A stretch of 64,000 bases of DNA from Reticulascus tulasneorum. Lineage: Eukaryota; Ascomycota; Sordariomycetes; Glomerellales; Reticulascaceae. The notes under the pieces were generated by a model. The model was not told where the DNA came from and made no database searches. It saw only the letters and a list, made by a program, of their open reading frames with translations. The translations under genes were made by a program, and so were the position numbers. Below, in pieces: positions 57,793 to 64,000 of the stretch. Location of the stretch: positions 2,418,001 through 2,482,000 of the forward strand of contig LSAX01000007.1 in NCBI GenBank assembly GCA_001557505.1, written 5' to 3'. The first letter of the stretch is position 1. Each line of letters begins with the position of its first letter.

Positions 57793-60068
57793 TTATAATG
57801 GTCCGGTTGGGTACGCACTGCCTGGGATCATTCCCGGGCCTCCCCGGGGCGGGCTACCTACTCGATTGCCCGATAACTCGAAGTCCGGATTGCTATTTAA
57901 GAGCACATCTTGTCTCTGCTGTTGGACTGGCCGCCGCGGGACTTGACCATATCCTGGCATGGGAGGTGGAGGGTTCCACCGCGGGTTGACACCTCTTTGT
58001 GATATCGAGGTGAAGTTGGACCTATCGGATTCAGCTCCGGGACTCCGTGCCCCGGCGCCGTTATGGATGTCTTCGTATGAGTTGGAAGCTGGTAAAGGTC
58101 CCAACGGTGAGGACTGGGCTGCTCTCGCAGTTGAATCGGCAAAGCGTGGATCAACGTCCTCGTAGTAGCCATTGTCGCCTTGAGCGCCTGCCGGGGGAGT
58201 ATTCCTGCCTGGCAGCTCAACTGGCCGTTGAGGGACAGTCAACGGTGATGGCATCCGAGGTGAGTTCCTCCCTTGTCCATCTTGCCATGCTTGCCGGGGT
58301 GGAACATATTGGCTGAAAACAGTTAGCGATGGGCTTGTGAATTGTGTCTCAGATAAGAGAGCTTACTCTTGGTCCGTGGAATATTTGCTTCCCTCGCTCA
58401 TGTAGGTATCATGGCGTTGGGCAGCCTGGGTCCTCCCTTGCTGCATCCCAATCATGCCAGCAATGTCCGCGTCGCTGTCCCTAATCGGTCCATACTGAGC
58501 CCCGAAGCCTTGTGGTGGGTGCGCGGGGCTAGATGTAGCATCCATCTCGAGTGCCTGGCCACGCACTTGGCTTGCATCGTCTGGTAGAGGCGGGGGCGAT
58601 TCAGCTCTCGGCAGGCTTCCCCTGTCTGGGTTGTACGCTTCGTAGCTCGCTGTTGATACACTCGGCATCGAAGGATTTGTACTTGTGTTGGTGCTGTACC
58701 CTGGCGTTACATCCGACGATCGTCGTCCGTAGGGTCCGGCGTAGGCATTCGCTGGAGATCCTCGCCTATCGTATTGCCCTGCTCCGTTTTGGTAGCCCGG
58801 TGGTGGTCGACCTCCTCTCATGGACCCGCCGCTGAAGCCGCCCCTTGGCGGAGGACCGTAACCTCCTCTGCCAGTCGGTGGATATCCTCCACGGCCTGGC
58901 GGGCCATAGCCGGCACGAGCATTTCCTGGTGGTGGCGGGCCATACCCGTTATAGCCACCTCTGGCATATCCACCTCGCCCTCCCCTATAGCCCCCTGGTG
59001 GCATGGCTCCTCTTCCTCTCGAGTTCATCCGCTCAAATGACGGTCCTCTCCTGACACCATAGGCATCCTGGGCGACGGGAACAATGTTTCCGTACTGGTC
59101 TCGTTGGGTGGGTCCTGGTGGTACTGAGCCCGATCTTGTAGACGCATTGTAGGCTGTCGTCTCTCCCGAGACCAAGTCCGAAGACACGTTGTTCGGGGAT
59201 CTTTGGGTGGGGCTTCGTGCGGTCAGGGGAACGCGCTCGTCGCTGACTTGGTCGTCCTTCTTCTGGCTCTCGAATGAAGCGAAGACGGGCAAGTTATCGC
59301 CTGCCCCATTCCCGCCACTTACAAGGGGAACTGTTGGTTGCATGGGCACCGAAGAAGCAGCCGCCTTGGCTTGAGCCTCTCTGCTAAAGTAGTTCTCGCC
59401 GCTCATCTCCGCATTCTCGGCAATCCTCTTCTTCCTTGCCTTCCGGCCGACCAGGGTCCGGCGCATCGCGCAGGAGACCAGCCCACTAATTCCGACCAAT
59501 ATGGTGGCGGCGAGGACGATGTAAGAACCCCAGGCCATATGCGGGACGAAGAGGAGGACGTCGATAAGAAAAGACATCAGGCAGACGAGGAAGTTGATGA
59601 ATGAGAAGATGAAGACGGCGAGAAGATATCTGGCCGAATGAGATGCCGAGTGAAGGTGAGCCACGGCAGCCAGAATGAACATGACCAAGGTGAGAAAGGC
59701 AGCAACTGGGTGAACAATCAAAAGGGCGGACAAGGTATTTCGAGTAGAGTCGGGAAGGTCAAAGGCTTGTTTCTGGCCCTTGAATAGCTCGGCTGAGAAA
59801 TCATGTCAGTATGTGCTCTAAATAATGAGGGTACCCGGTTTTTGTTCGGTTTCAAAGTCGGAATATGGATGGTTTTCTCACAGGTGTCATAGCCAATCTC
59901 GATCGGAGTGCAGCCGCTCTCCTGGCAGTAGCCGAAGACGCCAAAGTTGACGCCTTTAAAACTGCCCAAGGGAATGGCTGGAATAATCGGCGTCGATAAA
60001 ACGGCGAGTAGAAGCAAGGCGAATGCTACGAAGAGCAGCACCGAAAGGGGCGTCGCGGGCCGAAGCAT
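57793..60068 (-). CDS. palI: PalI/Rim9 pH-response regulator (SUR7/PalI family)
   Basis: Three exons: 60068-59882, 59792-58367, 58312-57793. The sum is 2133 nt, or 710 aa. The N-terminus (MLRPATPLSVLLFVAFALLL) is the first membrane segment. An extracellular loop with YCQESGC follows, then three more membrane segments (LLIVHPVAAFLTLVMF, RYLLAVFIFSFINFLV, YIVLAATILVGISGLV). This four-span layout is that of PalI/Rim9, which stabilises the PalH/Rim21 alkaline-pH sensor at the plasma membrane upstream of PacC. The cytoplasmic tail is about 500 residues, with RGG and GYGPP repeats (about 290-390) and family-typical end pieces YVPPR, DVLLNSNPDFEL and GMIPGSAYP. A PacC-like GCCAAG core occurs on the minus strand at about 60752-60757, but so short a site is expected by chance. 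Confidence 0.93.
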
Positions 60069-60897
60069 CTTGTCGTCGGTTCGCAGCTGGGGCCTGCGGT
60101 GAAAGGGGAAAGTGGTTTTTGAGCCGGCGTCGTCAAGACGCGGCGACGAGAGCGGTCGTTACTCGACAATATCGGAATTGGGCGATGCGATGCGAATTTC
60201 TCTCAGAGATGGAGGAGGAAATCGCGAGGCATGTTCTTGTCGTCGGATGTAGTTGTGAATGTTATTATTGGCGACATGAATGCAGTGCTGACGAGCGTGT
60301 GGTGGTGGTGGTGGTGATGATGGGGTGGCTGCGTTTCGTCCCTGTTCCTCCTTTCCCAGCCTGCAATTTCGAGCGCAGACAATCAATCCAACGTTCTGGA
60401 GAACCGGTCAATCGTCCGAGTCGGAGAATGGCGATCGATGGTATTGTCGTCTCCGCAAGGCCGTGGAGCCTTGAAGTTTGGGGAGATTTGGCGAAGATGG
60501 ACGAGAGAATGGTGGTCCTCCTCGGTTTACCAGGTGCTGGAGATGAAAAAGGTTGCGGGGGACCCAAAGGTACGATCAGAAGGGATGGATTGGATCGATG
60601 GCGCCCGCCCTTGAGCGATTCCGAACCGACCAGAACGGGGATGGGGTCCCCAGTAATTTTACTATACCAGCCTAGAGGGCCCGTTGTGCAAAGGGGTGGG
60701 GGGGACGGACCCAGCATGGCAAGGTATTTCCAGCAGGTGGGTGCTTGGGTGCTTGGCTAGGTAGTCCGCGATGCAACCAAAGAAGTACCTAGTTATGTAC
60801 CTTGGGTACTTCGCACCTAGCCTGGAGGAGTTTGGCAATAAGGCGAGGTCTCCACTGCGGTCGCTACTGTTGTATTACTAGCACGATGTAGCCTACT

Positions 60898-60924
60898 GAG
60901 TACCTCGAGTACCTCGAGTACCTC
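60898..60924. repeat. Triple 9-bp GAGTACCTC tandem repeat
   Basis: Three perfect copies of GAGTACCTC. Each junction makes the palindrome CTCGAG, so the block can pair with itself. Confidence 0.9.
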
Positions 60925-61135
60925 ATGTATTACATGACTATGTACAATGGCATAGCAGCAGCAGCTTTTATGAAAGGTGCTTCAATCGCTGAGCACTGTA
61001 GGTTGGTGCTGGTAAGCGGTCCACTAATTATGGGAGCTCCGCCGGACGGATCCATAAGAGGTACCTTACATGTTGCTGCAGGCTGTAATTAATCAATCAC
61101 CCAGGCTTACTTTACCGTTAGACTGACTGCGCAGG

Positions 61136-61171
61136 CATACATACATACATACATACATACATACATACATA
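61136..61171. repeat. (CATA)9 microsatellite
   Basis: Nine perfect CATA units in gene-free sequence about 1.1 kb upstream of palI. Confidence 0.9.
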
Positions 61172-64000
61172 AGGTCCATACCAGAGTTAGGTCCCGAGTC
61201 CGCCTCCCCACTCACTGTCTCTCCCACCCGCGGTTTCTACATATTAATATTCTAAAAAGGCACGCGAGGAAGAAGGAGAAGCAGAAAAAGAAGTACGGAC
61301 TAGCCTGGCCTCATTCAACATCCCGTCAGAAGCAATTATCTTCCCTCTCTTCGGGTCGCTTCCCGCCAACACAATAATATTCTGGGCAAAGGGTCATCGT
61401 CACCCCCCATCAATCATGCAGGCTAAACAAGGCTCAAATGGAACGCAATATGCGAATCGCATTAAGCCCGCCCAATAGCATCTCCGTTACGAATACCATA
61501 CCGAGAAGATCATATACGTTGAAAACCGCAGACGGAATCTGTGGGTGATTGACTTTGGTGCAACCAGCGACGGGCAACCGTTCTCAAAATTTTCCCAAAT
61601 TCCACGGACAAGAACAGAACCCCCCCCCCCTCTCCACTTTCCCAAAAGCTCTTCGGTTGCAAATGATATGCTGCATGCGACCCTGCAGTGAATACGAAGG
61701 GCAATCGTTCCGGGCAGATGCAACGCTTCTCGTTCGCGTTTCCCAGCTTCTCTCTTGAGAAACGACAAACCCAATTCCTTATCGAGCAGCACGCAACAGC
61801 TATCGCACTAGTGTCACGGCGTCATCGGCCAATTCTATGGCTCACTTTTCCTGTTTGGGGTCCAATCAACCACTTGAATACGTGTCTGCTCCAGTAAAGT
61901 CTAAGATTGCCCCTGTGGGAGGGATGCGCGAGACATGCAAGGCCAGCCTTTCCCACCAATTGAATCGACCCTCAAATCCGCGAGCCAGCGACTTCTTCCA
62001 AGCCACTGTCGTCTTCGTATCCCATTTCAGGTTTTGCCCCCATCGTGGTCGCTTGTCTCTACTTCTTCTTCCCTTTTCTGGAAAACCTGAAATGCGCCAT
62101 CATATAGGCATCATCAACCGCGAGTTGGAATGCGGTCATTCGGAGGCACGTAAGGTAGGGCATAACGATCCGGATTAAAACAGTTCCCCCCAGCTTACCG
62201 CACTGCGGCCATAGTCAGTCCGGGTACAACTGAGTAACTCGTCTCAGCACCCGGGGTACATGCTGCGTTGCGGATATTGCGCCCGAATCGAGCACGACCC
62301 GTTGATACTAGCATCCCAGACTCAGATCAGTCGCAGATACGGGGCCAAGCCACTCCCGACGTCCTCGTGGTTCTTCCTGGGTCACCCTGGCCATCATCAG
62401 GACAGAAGGTATCGTGCTTGGTCCACGAGTACACGCAAAGTATCCAGCCGCCCATGTTGGTTCACGATGAGACTCTCAATCTATTTAAATTCTGGTTCCT
62501 TTATTATGCCATGGATGCCTTTGCAGCACTCCCGCCCGCCTGGGTATTACATGCATGCCGTCAACCAGCACCACCATCGGTGCCGCTCAGGGTGCAGCAC
62601 CCTTCAAGCATTCTTCTAGACCGTCCAGGTAGGTAATGTAGGCTCCAGCCGTGTTGATGGTTACGACGGTGCAGCTCGACCTCATCCCAACGGTCGCTAT
62701 TTCGTCGCTAGAATGACGGTGAGAAACTTTGAGACGTACCCACGCCGTAGATCGCGAACTGCTACAGGTAACACCTTGGCTATTTCTGGCGGACGGGCTC
62801 CGCGTGTCGTTCCGTAACAGCATGATTGTCTGGAGACTCCAGGGAGCGAGCTAGGTACTGAAGGGGGAAGCAGCCAGTCACTGGGCGCCGAGTGACAGGC
62901 CCTCATCAAGGACGCCTCCTCACCCAACCAAACGGAAGTCTGAGTAGGATTCTCCCCCTAGGTAACGTGGCTGTGAAGTCCCGAACTCGTAAGCTTGAGG
63001 CAAATGGATCACATCACTTTGCCAGGACCACAGACAGTGGGCCTGGAACATGGCGCCTCTCCGTCTCAGATTCTGACGCAGCGGCCCCCAATTTGCTACG
63101 ATTTCCCACATCTGCGATGGGCCTGGCCAAACCCCACCACGCCTCGTAACCGAACAGCCTCAACATGTACCAGTGTCGCTGGGTGATGTCCAATGCCTTA
63201 TTTGTTGGCCAGCCATTGTCAAATGCAGGTTGGCCGACATTCCATACTCGATCGGATATGTTAGCGCCGGTTGATAATGTCTTGCCGGTGATCATTCAAG
63301 CACTGGTGAGAATTATACTGGTTGACAGCATCACATATTCTTATTCACCTGGATTCTCCCATACCTGATGTGCTTTGCTGAAGCGAACCAACGAATGTCG
63401 ATAACACCAAATGGCCAATTGCATGTTGTTCCATTTCAGCTTGTTTTAAACAAGACAATGATGACGCAGATCTGATTGAAACACCTGAATTAGGTACATA
63501 GTAGTGTCTTCCTTGCTGTACCAGCAATAGGTAGCGAGGGCACCCTTACTTTCCCACTGCTCTCATTCCGAGTCAATGCTCTGTCCCGACACTCCCAAAC
63601 CCCACTCGTGTAATTCTTGGTTCGAGCTTTTCTTGATGAACTCCTATCTACTGTTTACCGACTCTGTCAGTCGCCGATCATGGGACCCTGCAGAGCACTA
63701 GTGCCGCAGACGAGCGTCTAAACTTGCGTGAAGCAATCTCGTTGGAGTTGTTTTAAACACGACGTTCTGCCACCTCACATTTTTGATTACGATTACACCA
63801 GTTACAAATATCGAAGGAACGAACCGTGTTAGGTCTTGATGGGAACGGTCTCTTTGTTCATACGAAGCATGTCTCTACTCAACCGTGAACGACTAAGGGC
63901 ACAGTGCCATGGTGCCAGTACATCTCCATATCAGCCATCTTTTGCAGGATTGTTGAGTTTGCCACCCCCTCTTGATGAAACAATGGTAAAGGACTCATTA

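Larger units (their letters stand above)
60069..64000. other. Gene-free 3.9 kb region upstream of palI
   Basis: No supported gene up to the window edge. It holds the palI promoter, a cluster of GTAC-centred motifs at 60785-60930, a triple GAGTACCTC repeat and a (CATA)9 microsatellite. Open frames here are short and without motifs. Confidence 0.6.

Noticed and set aside
60752..60757. PacC-like core (GCCAAG on the minus strand) upstream of palI
   Set aside because: A six-base site is expected by chance in nearly 4 kb, and palI is not established as a PacC target.

Overview
The window is nuclear DNA of a filamentous ascomycete, most likely a Sordariomycete; I cannot name the genus. The reasons are short introns (about 50-110 nt, with GT donors, CTGAC/CTAAC branch sites and YAG acceptors), a pH-response palI gene, a LaeA-like methyltransferase, a Zn(II)2Cys6 regulator, a Yap-type bZIP, and an eEF1A gene cut by many introns. 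No prokaryotic features, CRISPR arrays, rRNA, tRNA or intact transposons were seen. I rebuilt fourteen protein genes exon by exon. In the genes called as spliced, the exon lengths add up to a whole number of codons.

Layout. 47-1162 (-): Rap/Rsr1-type small GTPase. 7452-8504 (-): short-chain dehydrogenase. 17805-19517 (+): Whi3-like RNA-binding protein. 23159-25055 (+): LaeA-like methyltransferase, converging 51 bp apart on a Zn2Cys6 regulator at 25107-27253 (-). A compact housekeeping block follows: MYND-like zinc-finger protein 27853-29249 (-), SF3b5 29609-30029 (+), Nse3 30213-31339 (-), Sls1 31651-34438 (+), eEF1A 35151-37300 (-), gamma-COP 38636-41621 (+), choline/ethanolamine phosphotransferase 42615-44027 (+), Yap-type bZIP 45017-46210 (-). 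Then an unrecognised protein at 53354-55201 (-) and PalI/Rim9 at 57793-60068 (-).

The window has two textures. From 23 to 46 kb, genes lie 50-1350 bp apart and do basic cell work: splicing, SMC5/6 repair, mitochondrial expression, translation, COPI traffic and phospholipid synthesis. Outside that block, single regulatory genes (GTPase, Whi3-like, bZIP, PalI) sit beside gene-free stretches of 4-9 kb. These carry G/C homopolymers of up to 27 nt, microsatellites and many GTAC-centred short palindromes.

The most unusual observations are about gene structure. The eEF1A gene can encode its canonical 460-residue product only if a 2-nt microexon (GG) supplies the first P-loop glycine and if one intron ends without an AG acceptor. 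The SF3b5 gene has a first coding exon that is exactly the ATG. Nse3 has a tandem acceptor three bases apart. I saw no biosynthetic cluster or mobile defence-like system.
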